22,570 nt of DNA from NCBI GenBank assembly GCA_004802705.1, contig SGPL01000531.1:1-22570 (forward strand). Direction: 5' to 3'. The notes below the pieces were generated by a model that saw only the letters and a program-made list of their open reading frames with translations, searched no databases and had not been told where the DNA came from. The translations under genes were made by a program, and so were the position numbers. This stretch comes from Bondarzewia mesenterica. Lineage: Eukaryota > Basidiomycota > Agaricomycetes > Russulales > Bondarzewiaceae. Shown one piece after another: positions 1 through 9,715 of the stretch. Every line of letters starts with the position of its first letter. Positions within the stretch are counted from its first letter, which is position 1.

Positions 1-313
1 CTTTACACAGCACTCTCTCGCGTTCGTAAAAGAAGCGATATTTTGTTACTTACTGCTGACAACTTCGACGGTTTCGCAACGAACGTAGTATACGAGCAAT
101 TACTTCTATAGCCGACGGCCGCAGGGACCCCTTGCCTCAGATATCTACAAGGTGAATCTACCCATGTTACAAGGCTACTCCGCTACGGATGAGCTTCACT
201 CGTTATCACCTTCACCCGAGAATCACCCCACAGGGTGGTTAATGGTTGTATTAAGCCGCGCGAAGAGTGAAATTAAGCGGGTTCTGGCCTTACAATGTAG
301 GTTCCATGATACG
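1..313. other. Left edge, no assignable gene
   Basis: No reading frame here is convincing. It should hold the 5' end of the YEATS gene that becomes readable from about position 314. A weak resemblance to the N-terminal helix of that family (a stretch reading E-I-K-R-V-L-A-L-Q near 270-295) may be an eroded first exon. No splice pair joins it cleanly to the next exon, because the only GT-AG candidate (295-320) is about 26 nt, too short for a fungal intron. Confidence 0.3.
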
Positions 314-3300
314 TTTCGTTAGAGGCAATCCAGATACAAAGGGAGGATGCATTCTGCAATGCTGCCATTGAAACCTTGGAAGTGATCGAGGCTCCGTGCA
401 TCCCATTTCTTTCCCGAGAACCACCCCGACTAACGCCTCCCGCGCCTCCGATTTCCACCTCTGTACATCCCACACACCCGCACATATTGCCAGCTGGCTC
501 CGACTCTCGCCCGCACGCCCGAAATACTCGCCAGCGCCCACTCACAGACCTCACTCGTCCGGCGCAAAGCGGCGGCACAAAGTTACTCTTCTTGCGGAAC
601 ACCAACACTGTCCCACCGACCCTGGCCAAGCTCGCCTGCCTCGACTGCTCGCGCACGGATTTCCCAAGCATTCAGGGACTGCTCAACCACTGCCGGCTTC
701 GCCACGCGCGCGACTTTGGGAGTCACGATGAGTGCATCCGGAACTGTGCCCTGCAGATCCCACACGACGAACAGGAGTGGGTACGACAGAATGGTATCGA
801 GCTCGCGGAGGCCAGTTTGCCGAGCTTGTGAAGTCTTTTCGAGATTGCTGTCGCTGGGAGGGGGACGGAAACGAGTTCCGCTCAGAATGATGTCAAGCGG
901 GAGAAAGTACAATCTGAAGAAATTGTGGGCGCTACTGATGGCGACGCCGGCCCTGGTGCGAAAAGGAGCACCCATTTGTCTAGAACACTTGGACATCACA
1001 TTGACACGCTCGCACTGGCGCCGTTTCTCGGCCGTACGCCCAGACGGAGGGGCATCAATGTTCAAGTTGAGGACGGTATTGTAGATATTTTTGGGGTTGT
1101 TGGGGACATCAGTTCGCCGGCAAAACCTAAATGGTGGATGCCCTATACCCATCGGAGTAAAGCGCGCGCTACTCTTGACGCCGTGCCTCCTGAAGCTGGG
1201 GAGAGCGACGAGACTCCTAAAGTTGCAAGCTCATTGGAGTCTGCTGTTCCTCGTCCATTATTGGAGACTGCTAAAGCATCGGCTGGAAGTTTCATGTCAT
1301 CGCGCGAGTAACGGTGTCAGACCATAGCCTGTGGCTGCCGCCCAGTGAGTCTCTCACCCTCATCAAAGTTTTCGACTCCAAACTTGATCCTTAGCAGATC
1401 GCCGAACACCTGCTCTCCAGGAACATACTCACCGTTGGATGCTGTCAGTGGATTCTCTTTCCTATGTAGGTTTCCCTTTTACCTTAAACCTCCATGGAGC
1501 GCTCAAAGCAGCATCATGCTGCGTGCCAGAACCTACATATCTCAGCCTTCCTCGCCAAGATGAGGGTCACTTGTCTCACGGACCCCCCACCCTCGACTCT
1601 CATGGATTCTATTATCGTCACATCCCTCCCATTTGCTGTCGCGCGCACGACAGATCGTCCGTTCCTGGCACGTCTAATACTTACCTTGGTGGGATCGCAG
1701 AATCCTCCTATGGAAATTGAACACTGGGTCGAGGTCAGTCAAAACCTCCTTTATTGCGCTTCTTTCCGCGGCGCCTTTCAATAACTGATCCTCGTTGCTC
1801 GGACTTGTTTCGGTTCCGCTGAATGCATGTAGCTCGATTCGCTCAAGTCGATGAATCCTGCACTCGGAGACGAGCAAGTGTTGGATGTCGAGTTGGATCG
1901 GCACACAGACTGTTCCCTGTTACTGCGTCCGAGCGCATTGGTGGCGGTGACAGCGTAACGCTGCTAATGCCATCACACTCTGAATCAGGATCAGAAAAGA
2001 AGAGCTTGAGTGGCGTGATCTCTCGAGAGAAGACGTTCCCACAGCTTCCAAGTGGGTAACAAAATTACGACTTCGTGGGCGCGTACTTATCGTATCTCGG
2101 ATAGCTTACCAAGGAGCTCTGAGATCGCTCGTGTTGCGTTTTCCGGCGACCGCGCGAGGTGCGGACTACTTACTTGCTCGAACCACTCGTAGTCATTCCG
2201 AAGTCACTCTAACACGGGCAGCCCTCTTTCTGCAGATGCAAAAAGCCGAAATCCACCCCAGGTCCCGTACAGACTGATGTCCTCGCCAGCCCAGTTCCGC
2301 GGTCTGGTTCCCGGCCGCCGTAAGGCCATCGAAGTAAGTTCACGTTTGTCTTCTGGTGCCCTTAATGAAGGAATTCGTTTTTTCTCAGTGGGGTCGGGCT
2401 CGAGCTTTGCGCGAGGTGTACGAGGAGCATGTCCGGACGTCATCTGCTCCGGGTGCGGAAGGTTTGATACCTTTGACGACCGGAGACGTCTTCTACTGGC
2501 TAGAATATGAGGGTCTTTTTGTTCGCCCCGCGCGGCCCCAGACTGAGACTGAATGCGCAGATGCGGAGAAGAAGGACCCTGGACCGTCCAGCGGCCCCAC
2601 TGCGTCTACGGTCCTCGATGCGTTTTGTCCTGCTTGTGGACTCGCTTTGGTCGCTCATGCTCCTTCCGTCAAGCAGGAGACGAGACAATTTTGCAGCGTT
2701 CTCTCATCAGATCTTTCACCTGACATGAGTCTGAGATTACCGGTTGTGAACATCAGTTCAATTATTGATTCCATTCCCCCACGCGCACCTGTGACTTCGT
2801 CTTCTGGGCTTGGACCTGTGGTCACGACGATCTCTCGCTTTGCCCGCGTGCTTTTGGATTCAGCAGACCCGAGGCTTACGGAAGCTATTCGCAGTCTCGT
2901 AGATCCACTGGAATTGTCATGTTTTCGTAGTCGGAGGCAAAGCATCCCCACCCCAACGCTGCCATCACCGCCCGCAGGATCAGAAGAAGATGCCACTCTT
3001 GCGCCGCTTGCTCTCTTATCTCTCGTGCTGCGCGTCTTCACCCGTCGGCTAGTAGATGGTGCCGTTGCGGCACTGCAGCGCGATATCGCGAGCGGCCGCG
3101 CTCACGCTGGTGGACGCGGCAAGGAGCGCAAGGTCAGGGCTGTCCTCGCGCCTGCGCAATTCGCGCGCGAGGTCCACGCTCGATCCGGAGGAGCATCACG
3201 TGAAGGATATTTGAGTCGGTCCCTCTTTTTTAGCGTGGCCGAACTGGGCAGTTCTATCGGGCCGCGAACGCACCCCTGGGTCTCCCTGGGTGCATTCCAA

Positions 3301-3366
3301 ACAAGTCACCATGGATACTCATCAGTCTGCATGCGTGCCTGGTACAGTGGTGAAAGTAGAGGATGA
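314..3366 (+). pseudogene. YEATS-domain chromatin protein with Ahc1-type zinc finger, disrupted
   Basis: YEATS proteins read acetyl- or acyl-lysine on histones in acetyltransferase and remodelling complexes. A C2H2 finger like that of Ahc1 lies at about 630-750 (C-L-D-C, then H-C-R-L-R-H and G-S-H-D-E-C). The YEATS fold follows in pieces: FHVIARVTVSDHSLWLPP (1290-1344), HTHRWMLSVDSLSY (to 1465), and 1530-1733 ending EIEHWVE. LGDEQVLDVELD (1860-1900) follows, then a C-terminal part with PGRRKAIE (to 2333) and 2389-3366, which is open to its stop. Supported introns are 1345-1394, 1466-1529, 1734-1832, 2159-2235 and 2334-2388. Damage: TGA at 829-831, in frame with open sequence on both sides (arginine CGA is a likely ancestor); a frame change between 1272 and 1300; another near 1905-1912; and an unclear join at 2060-2110. 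The family assignment is firm, the gene start unknown. Decay is the likeliest reading, but assembly errors could explain the indels. Confidence 0.75.
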
Positions 3367-3769
3367 AGAGGGATGAAGGTGATTGTTATGTAGAGGAAGA
3401 GGGAAGGGGAGCGTGGGAGGAGGTGGATGCTTGGCGTGTAGATGAGAAAAATATAACTGTACTTACAATAGATGATAGGAAATCATTTTCAATTGAATTA
3501 TAGTGGTGGGGAAGTGATCCAACAGTTTGGCTATGCTTGAACGTAGACCACTTCATCTCGTTCGGTTTTCCGGCACGGCAGGGACCGCAGGAGATTTATG
3601 AATTCAATATACCGCCGAGCTGCGAGCATTCGCTCGGGCGTTCATTTATTTTCAGTCTTTCCTTCTCTTCCTTCTTCTTCCCCCTTCATCCCTTTTCAGA
3701 TCCCACATCCCTTCAACCCACTCTGTGGTGCCCTTCCGTCCCCCCCACCGTGCTCTCCCCCCATAGACG
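3367..3769 (+). promoter_or_regulatory. Intergenic region with CT-rich leader before the DUF6534 gene
   Basis: No gene is seen. The last 120 nt before the ATG at 3770 (about 3645-3768) are strongly pyrimidine-rich, with runs of CTTCCTTC and CCCCCC. This is common just upstream of, or within, the 5' leaders of basidiomycete genes. No clear TATA box is present. The stretch 3367-3540 is purine-rich and AT-rich and probably holds the 3' end of the YEATS locus. Confidence 0.4.
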
Positions 3770-6138
3770 ATGACGGCTGGCTCTCCCACTATCGACAGCA
3801 CCATTGGCGCTGCCTTCATCGGCTGGGGCGTGTCCAGTCTGTGAGAACCCACCTTTCCTTTCCGACAACCGCTCTGTTCATGCTGAATGTTTGTCGCAGG
3901 GTGTTCGGCGTGTTATGCATCCAGGTATGGTCGTACTTCCAGCGATATCCACGCGATAACATCGCGTACAAATTACTCGTGAGTTTCGTGCCTTTCCTCC
4001 GGTCGCCAGCACGTCTTCACACGAGCGACTGCATCAAGGTCGGAGCTTTGTGGTGCGTTGTCCCTTACTGCAGTGCACGAATCACAGTTGACCGGTGTCC
4101 ATAGGCTGCTAGAATTGCTCCATCAAGCCATGGTTGGTCATTGCGTTTACCATTACGCCGTCAGGTGAGTCTAGCTTTCTCTGTCTACACCCTCAGCAGC
4201 CCCCGGAATCCAATATATGCGCAGCAATTTCGGTAATGTCCTAGCGTTCACTGCAAGACCAGTATGGTGCGTGAATTTCCTGATCGTGTCGGCCACGCGA
4301 AACTTACGCACGGGCCATCTGTTGGCGTTCTAGGACGCTGAGTGTAAGTATCGCACGTTTGTGACGCTTTCTCAAGGTCCTCATTTCTCGACGACAGCTC
4401 CAGGTGACAGTCGGCGTGAGTATAAGCCGACGCATCCGGTGTTAAGGCACTTACGAACGAGATTTGTAGGCAATTGTAGGCACGGTTGTCAAGATGTGAG
4501 TGCGAAATGTTTTGCCGAATACTTGATTGATCTAACCTTCATTTTTCTTTTCCTTTAGATGCTTCGGCATGCGAGTCTGGAAATGTAAGAATACTGTCAC
4601 TGTCACCAGGATTTCCAAATGCGTTGTTCGTCGCCCTTATACGATAGTTTTGCATTGCAGTTAGCAAGGGAAATTATGTGATCACGGGATTCATTGTGAG
4701 TTATAGTTCTGGATACTTCGCTTCTAATACATACAATGCATGCTGACGGTGGGTATATGCAGGTAATCATGGCACTTGTTCAACTTGGTGAGCAAAGGCG
4801 TCCCCCACTCAATGATAGGTTATCCATTCCACTTCTAACCTCTCATTCTGGAACTCTCAATTGCAGGCTTTGCCTTTAGTAAGTCTCCTCACATGCATGA
4901 CATCGATCATACCTGTCTGATGCATGATTATGATACATCAAGCATATTCCATCAAATCGTAAGTCCTGATACGCTTTGGACATCTTTTTCACCCATCAAC
5001 TACTCACCATTTCCTCTCATGCACTGCGTTGGTCCTATCAAAATAGCCTTAGCATTCGTCTGTTCCAAGTGGGCCAACTCAAGGCAAGCACCTCGTACCC
5101 CCAGATCTTCGCGTCACACACTTCAACTGATCTTTGAACACTGTTTCGTCCTCCGTTGGGCATTCGGCTCTGGCATCTTCTCATCTAGACAATCGCTACG
5201 ACATCTTTGGCACTTGGCGTGACGACAGATATCTTCACGGCGGCGGCGCTATCGTACTTCTTACACAAGATGCGCACCGGCTACACCAAGTGAGTCTCGG
5301 ACATCCTTGCTGCGACTGTTGTGAGTCTTGGTTTCTGATAACCCGTAGGTCTGATACGCTTATCAATCAACTCATTCTGTACTCTGTAAACAACGGGTTT
5401 CTGACGAGGTGCGTCACCGGATAATGATGGATTATCCTGTGCTCTTTGGTAGCTCATCATGTGGACATTCAACAGCGTGTGCAGTCTCGCCGTGGTCATC
5501 CTGGTACGTTTGCTTCTGTGCATGTGGACCCTCTCGATATGGCGCTGCTAAACAGCGCTTCGCATACAGTACAATATCATGCCAACCAACTTCATCTTTA
5601 TGGGCATGTACTTCGTCCTGAGCAAGCGTGAGTGCTCCTTATCCTCGGACGCAATACATCGTTCATCATGACATTCACAGTGTACGCAAACTCCTGCCTC
5701 TCAACGTGAGTTCCACATTCCTCTCTTTCTGGTCCCATTTCTCACGTGCGCGTGCAATCGCAGCCTCAACACGCGCCGGTTCGTGCGCGGAAAAGGGACT
5801 GATCGCGAGGAGGGTACGGGTCCCACGTTCCTCATGGTCGGCAACTTCCAAGGCCGCTCACAAGCCCGGCAGTTCGACGAGATGCACAAAACCATCGATG
5901 GCGGCAGCGTGAGTCCCTACATATTTCCTCGTAGTCCTTCTGTAGTATCTCTTTGCTTATGTTTATGGTCCGCTGATAACCCAGCCTACGGCCCCAGTGG
6001 AGGTCGATGTGCATCAAGAAGTATCGGTTGTCTCCGATCCGGTATATTTACTTTCTTGTGGGCTGCGGCGACGTGCGATAATGAATACCGTCTCCCCCTC
6101 CCCCCTTTTAGGTACCAAAGTACGCCCAGGAGTGGTGA
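3770..6138 (+). CDS. DUF6534 seven-helix membrane protein, 22 exons
   Basis: Agaricomycete-specific integral membrane family of unknown function. The spliced model is 957 nt, 318 residues, with every junction in phase. Exons: 3770-3840, 3900-3978, 4039-4052, 4105-4164, 4225-4266, 4334-4343, 4398-4415, 4470-4495, 4559-4584, 4661-4695, 4763-4787, 4867-4878, 4943-4958, 5053-5083, 5189-5289, 5349-5408, 5485-5503, 5570-5627, 5681-5705, 5764-5908, 5985-6041, 6112-6138. It starts MTAGSPTIDSTIGAAFIG, the usual family opening. Other hallmarks are the YAVSNFGNVL segment, CFGMRVWKFSKGNY, DIFTAAALSYFLHKMRTGYT, SDTLINQLILYSVNNGFLT, NIMPTNFIFMGMYFVLSKLYA, and a C-terminal end VPKYAQEW. The tail after LNTRR is polar and cytoplasmic-looking. 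Intron 14 (5084-5188) uses a GC donor. No frame break is seen, so the gene is probably functional. Related proteins sit in large paralogous groups, and no ligand is known. Confidence 0.9.
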
Positions 6139-8170
6139 CACCTCTCCGCAGTCCCTCCCTCTTCCCTCAAAACCGCAAAACCATAATCAAACTGCTCCAA
6201 CATCACCCATTCCTGCGTACACACAAACACCAGCCCTCCGCTCTGCCGGCCTCAGAGTCCCCTCCTCCTTGTTATATATTCTTGTTTATATGTCCAACAA
6301 ATTCTCAAGCATCCGCCCGTCCATCGTTTGCAACCCTTTTGCTTTTTTCCCTCCCGTTTGTATTAGCAACCTGTACTCCTCTGGCCCCCCCAAACCTCTC
6401 CCCCCCCAAGCTCGAGATGCGTCGCCTGACCTATGCACTCACCTTATAGGATACATGCACTCTTCCATTCCTCACCGGCTCACCCTTTCTTCCCGGCCTA
6501 TTTTCGTCACCCCACCCCTTTTCCCGTTGCCCAGCGCCCATCCGTCCATCCATGTGCCGTCGTCACGGGACATTGCGCTATCTCATCTCACACTGCGACG
6601 CTTCTATTTTTCCCTCACCATTCTCAATTGCTTGGCGTTGGCCCTTGGCGCTCGCGACCTGATTTGCGCGGCATGATTTGGCGTGGTATGGTCGGGCTCG
6701 GGCTGGCGATCGTTTCCGTTACGGCTACCAACACCGGGTACAATAGTATCAAGGCAAGGTTGCCCATCTAAGTACTTATATTGCATACATTGTCCCTTCC
6801 CGCATATATGTACTCAATTATCCCGAGTCGATACATCCTCGATCTCTTGCTTTCCGCATCTCTTTTCCCCGTTCTTCCTTTCGTCTCTTTCTCTTTGCTT
6901 TTGTTTCTTTCCGAGGTATTGGTTATTGGTCTCTTTCTTATCGGTCACCTCGTCGTCGTTACTGTTGGTTTTTCTCTTTGAATTCGCTGTGAAATAGTGC
7001 GCAAATTCCGAAGCTGGAGTCCATTGACGTGCATAGAATTCGAAGTAATTGGAATCTGGATCACATGCAATTGCCACTATGCAACCTTATGATGGCTGCC
7101 ATGCATAAAATTAACTAGTACATATACCACCGTTAGTGCGTCTCTGACTGTCGATCGCATCGCGATTGTCATATTAGAGCATATTAATCGCGGTTAAAAA
7201 CTACAGACATGCTGATACGTTAGTAGATGACTTTCCGTAGCCATGTTTTAAGATATGATATTTCATGGAATAAGATCACTGCTTCTGCCCAGGCACTCCT
7301 CCAATCAGGTCATGCAAATGGGTGGAGTTTAGCTCTCATACTCGAACACAGATTGTTTTAAAGGCTGCGGAAATTCATCCCCAGTACGAATTTTGAATTG
7401 GAAATTTTAAAGACTATGTATTCCAGTACTATTCCTCTTCTAGCACTGCCCTGGCCCGCGCTCGTGGATCCGGATCACCAATTATTTGCAAGATCGCGCG
7501 CGAGGACTTTCTCCTGACTTTTCTTTTTGGATTTGTCTTTTTTTCTCCCTGTCGTCGCACGTGTGTATATCGACGGCTGACAGAGAACTCGAAGATCCGA
7601 CCGCGATAGCTTCCAAGAGCCTTCACAGGCTTTCACCGGCTCTTGAAGTTGAGCGTGCGCGATGCAGATGGCAAGGCACGATTGGCATTGCGGGTTTGCT
7701 GGGTTCTGCATATACGTACATATTCTGCGCCGATTCTGCACCTCGGGCGAATATTTCTTTCCAGGGGGAACCAATCATCACTCAGCGCGCGCTGGGGATA
7801 TTATTGGTCGGCATCATCCAAAGCGCATCGCTTCCAGCATCCCCCGCACCGCGGGGGGCCGGGGAGAATTCTGAAAGATTTGCCAATCTGAACGATGAAA
7901 CAGCCCGGATATTGTATTGACTGCGCCCTCTTGACCACACATATGTACTCTTACATTTATGCATTTATCGTACACGTTTCGAGTGATGAAAAACAAACGC
8001 ACACATCATATCTTCCTCTTCCCCTCCGATCCCTCAATAGTTCAATCTGCATGCTGCGTCGACAAGTTGCTCCGCTCATCTTCTTGAGTTCTTTAATTAT
8101 GGCTATTGGTCTCCCGGATGCCGAGGCTTTCCTTTATGTACTCGGTGTACTTATCAGTGGACGCGGCGAA
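6139..8170. other. Gene-poor 2-kb stretch
   Basis: From 6139 to about 6780 the plus strand is very C/T-rich with long chance frames, and no family motif or consistent splice pattern. It probably includes the 3' untranslated end of the DUF6534 gene. 7100-7440 is AT-rich with no coding signal. The open frame at 7486-7920 (+) has no recognisable domain or splice context. The last part, 7920-8170, lies downstream of the GFA gene and may carry its 3' end. The only protein-like piece is the glyoxalase-like scrap at 6985-7080. Confidence 0.5.
6985..7080 (-). pseudogene. Possible VOC/glyoxalase-fold fragment
   Basis: On the minus strand this short stretch reads VAIACDPDSNYFEFYARQW. That resembles the last strand of vicinal-oxygen-chelate (glyoxalase) domains, where the consensus is close to DPDGNYIEFY and the second E is a metal ligand. 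An AG precedes it, as at an exon start. Beyond it the frame runs into low-complexity lysine- and arginine-rich sequence from the CT-rich tract, and no upstream exons of the fold were found on the minus strand to 7450. It is best read as a relic exon, and a chance match is possible. Confidence 0.3.
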
Positions 8171-8871
8171 TCAGGAGACGTACTCCCCGTTGGCCTTGTG
8201 CCAGTCCTCGATGGAGAGATCCGGGTACTCGTAGAAGACTCTTTTGTGGCCCTCGGGAAGACGGACGTAATTGGGCTTCGAAGCCGCCATCAAACACACC
8301 TGAGAAAATCGCTTCCGAGCATGAGCTGCAGTACGTATACTCATGGTGTAGTGCGCAACAGGCCACGGAGACGCACCAATGTTTCTGGGTCCTTAAGTTC
8401 AGGCGAGTCAATCGCGGACGCAAAGGGGTGTAGGAGCTCCGGCCTGGGACGTATGATTATAAAATCGGAGAGGGTTCATTACCGAGGGTCGTCGCAGATG
8501 GTGAATTGACAAGTGCGTACCAGGTCTTATCATATAACCATAACATGGAGGAACACTTCTTGCAGAAATTCCTCTCTGACGTGGCAATCGCCTCGTGTGC
8601 CGTCCCGCGGTGCAATACCGCCTTATAGATTCTGACGCGTACACAACCTTCTTTAGTTTCATATCTGGAGATAGGATTCGACGCACGATATGTTCTCCTT
8701 TCCCTCAATCTTCAATGTGTTCGAGTGTGCACCTAAGTTGATGGAGCCGCCAACACCGCCGACTTTGCGGCAGATGGAGCATAGACAAAGTTGGTATGCT
8801 ACCGGCGTGCTGGATTGTACACTGAATCTCACGGCGCCACAATGGCAGCTTCCCTTGAGCAAGATGGGCAT
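8171..8871 (-). CDS. GFA/CENP-V family zinc-binding protein
   Basis: Member of the GFA family (glutathione-dependent formaldehyde-activating enzyme / centromere protein V fold, a Zn-binding beta structure). The model has four exons: 8871-8687, 8631-8521, 8443-8377 and 8299-8171, all phases agreeing, giving 163 residues. The usual length of this subgroup is about 130-170. Zinc ligands are visible: GSCHCGAVRF (Cys9, Cys11), QLCLCSICRKVGG (Cys29, Cys31, Cys34) and NFCKKCSSMLW (Cys85, Cys88). The end LSIEDWHKANGEYVS is typical of fungal members. Introns are 55, 77 and 77 nt with regular GT-AG ends. The ATG at 8871 leads straight into the first zinc motif and a TATA box lies 48-55 nt upstream, which fixes the start. 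Substrate is unknown: activity with S-hydroxymethylglutathione is assigned for the family but not established for most fungal members. The gene appears intact. Confidence 0.88.
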
Positions 8872-8918
8872 GTTTATGAGACGAGAACTTCAGAGTTCAG
8901 ATGATACTCAGGGTGATC

Positions 8919-8926
8919 CTTATATA
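8919..8926 (-). promoter_or_regulatory. TATA box of the GFA gene
   Basis: The minus strand reads TATATAAG here, 48-55 nt upstream of the GFA start codon at 8871. Position and sequence fit a core promoter element, leaving room for a leader of only about 20-30 nt. It lies just past the eroded 3' end of the oxidoreductase relic on the same strand. Confidence 0.5.
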
Positions 8927-8959
8927 TGCGATCTTATCTTCGAAAACGTCATCGTTTGA

Positions 8960-9715
8960 TCCTATCTGGACCCTAATCTGGGTGTGTCCGGTCGACTCGA
9001 AACCTCCAGTCCAGGCAAGTGTCCTTGCCGAAAAGTCCAAAAAAACACAAGTCTGGCGGAGGTACACCATAAAGCAGCAGTGACAGGCTATCCGCAACTA
9101 CAAAGTGAGTACATGTCGCAAGCAAACAGGAAAACAAGACATACAATCAGATAACTGTCACGGACAATTTCAGAATACCCTTCACGCTCACGATTCATTT
9201 TCCCAGAGTAAGTAATCGTCGGCAGCACGCATTAAAACGAAGCAAACTGTATAGTAGCCTCCACATCTCTGGTTCAGCAAGCGCTTAGGTTGACAGAACA
9301 AAGTGAGTAAATTCTTGCCCGCCCACTCGAACATTCCCAATCGCGCGGGACACTAAAGGTCATCAACATGGTGATGATTTCGATATTGGGAGAGAGCGGA
9401 GAAAGCAGTGGAAATAGCGGTAGGTAGAGGAATTGAATGTGATCTGTATGTCCAGAAGCCATGAGTTTCTATCGGACGTATTCAGACTACCAAGAACGTA
9501 TGAATCCTCTGGAGGTTGATCAGGATTGACGATGAAGATAGTGAATCGAGATACATACGAATCTACATCAACTGGTTCCTTACCAGGTGCCGCGACCATC
9601 ATGGTATTTGCATGGCCGCCCGGACGCGAGTCAGACTCTGTCAGACTCACACAAATGAACTTCATGATCACTGTATTCGTTCGGAAATTGACTCCACAGC
9701 GGCGGCTACGTGCAT
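8960..9715 (-). pseudogene. Decayed copy of the FAD-dependent oxidoreductase
   Basis: Read on the minus strand, this stretch matches the gene at 10768-12897 block by block in the same order. A possible start is at 9715 (M-H-V-A-A-A-V-E-S against MRIAVVGS), followed by NEYSDHEVHLCESD and then SRPGGHANTMMVAAPGKE to the donor at 9558. A 7-nt exon AGGATTC lies at 9508-9502 and ITFNSSTYRYF starts at 9443. MTFSVPRD follows, then a RLLNQ/GGYYTVCFVL block, REGYSEIVRDSYLI, PVTAALWCT and VFLDFSARTL. The last block ends near 9020-9030, and nothing of the following exons is recognisable. Damage includes a roughly 10-nt tandem duplication near 9640-9655 that shifts frame, loss of the GT after the 7-nt exon, and several stops and shifts. 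It is a non-functional paralogue, divergent enough to be old. Confidence 0.85.

Noticed and set aside
1221..1275. An intron to explain the YEATS frame change near 1280
   Set aside because: The only candidate starts GTTGCA and has its branch-like CTAA within a few bases of the AG, so it is not credible.
5053..5220. Continuous reading of the DUF6534 locus from 5053 through 5220 without an intron
   Set aside because: It gives a non-family sequence and a stop; the GC-AG intron 5084-5188 restores the conserved loop and phase.
5997..6771. Long plus-strand open frames after the DUF6534 gene
   Set aside because: The sequence is C/T-rich, which gives few stops; the translation is proline/serine-rich without any motif, and the DUF6534 protein already ends at 6138 with its family-typical tail.
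7486..7920. 144-codon plus-strand frame
   Set aside because: No recognisable domain, no splice or promoter context, and opposing frames of similar quality on the minus strand.
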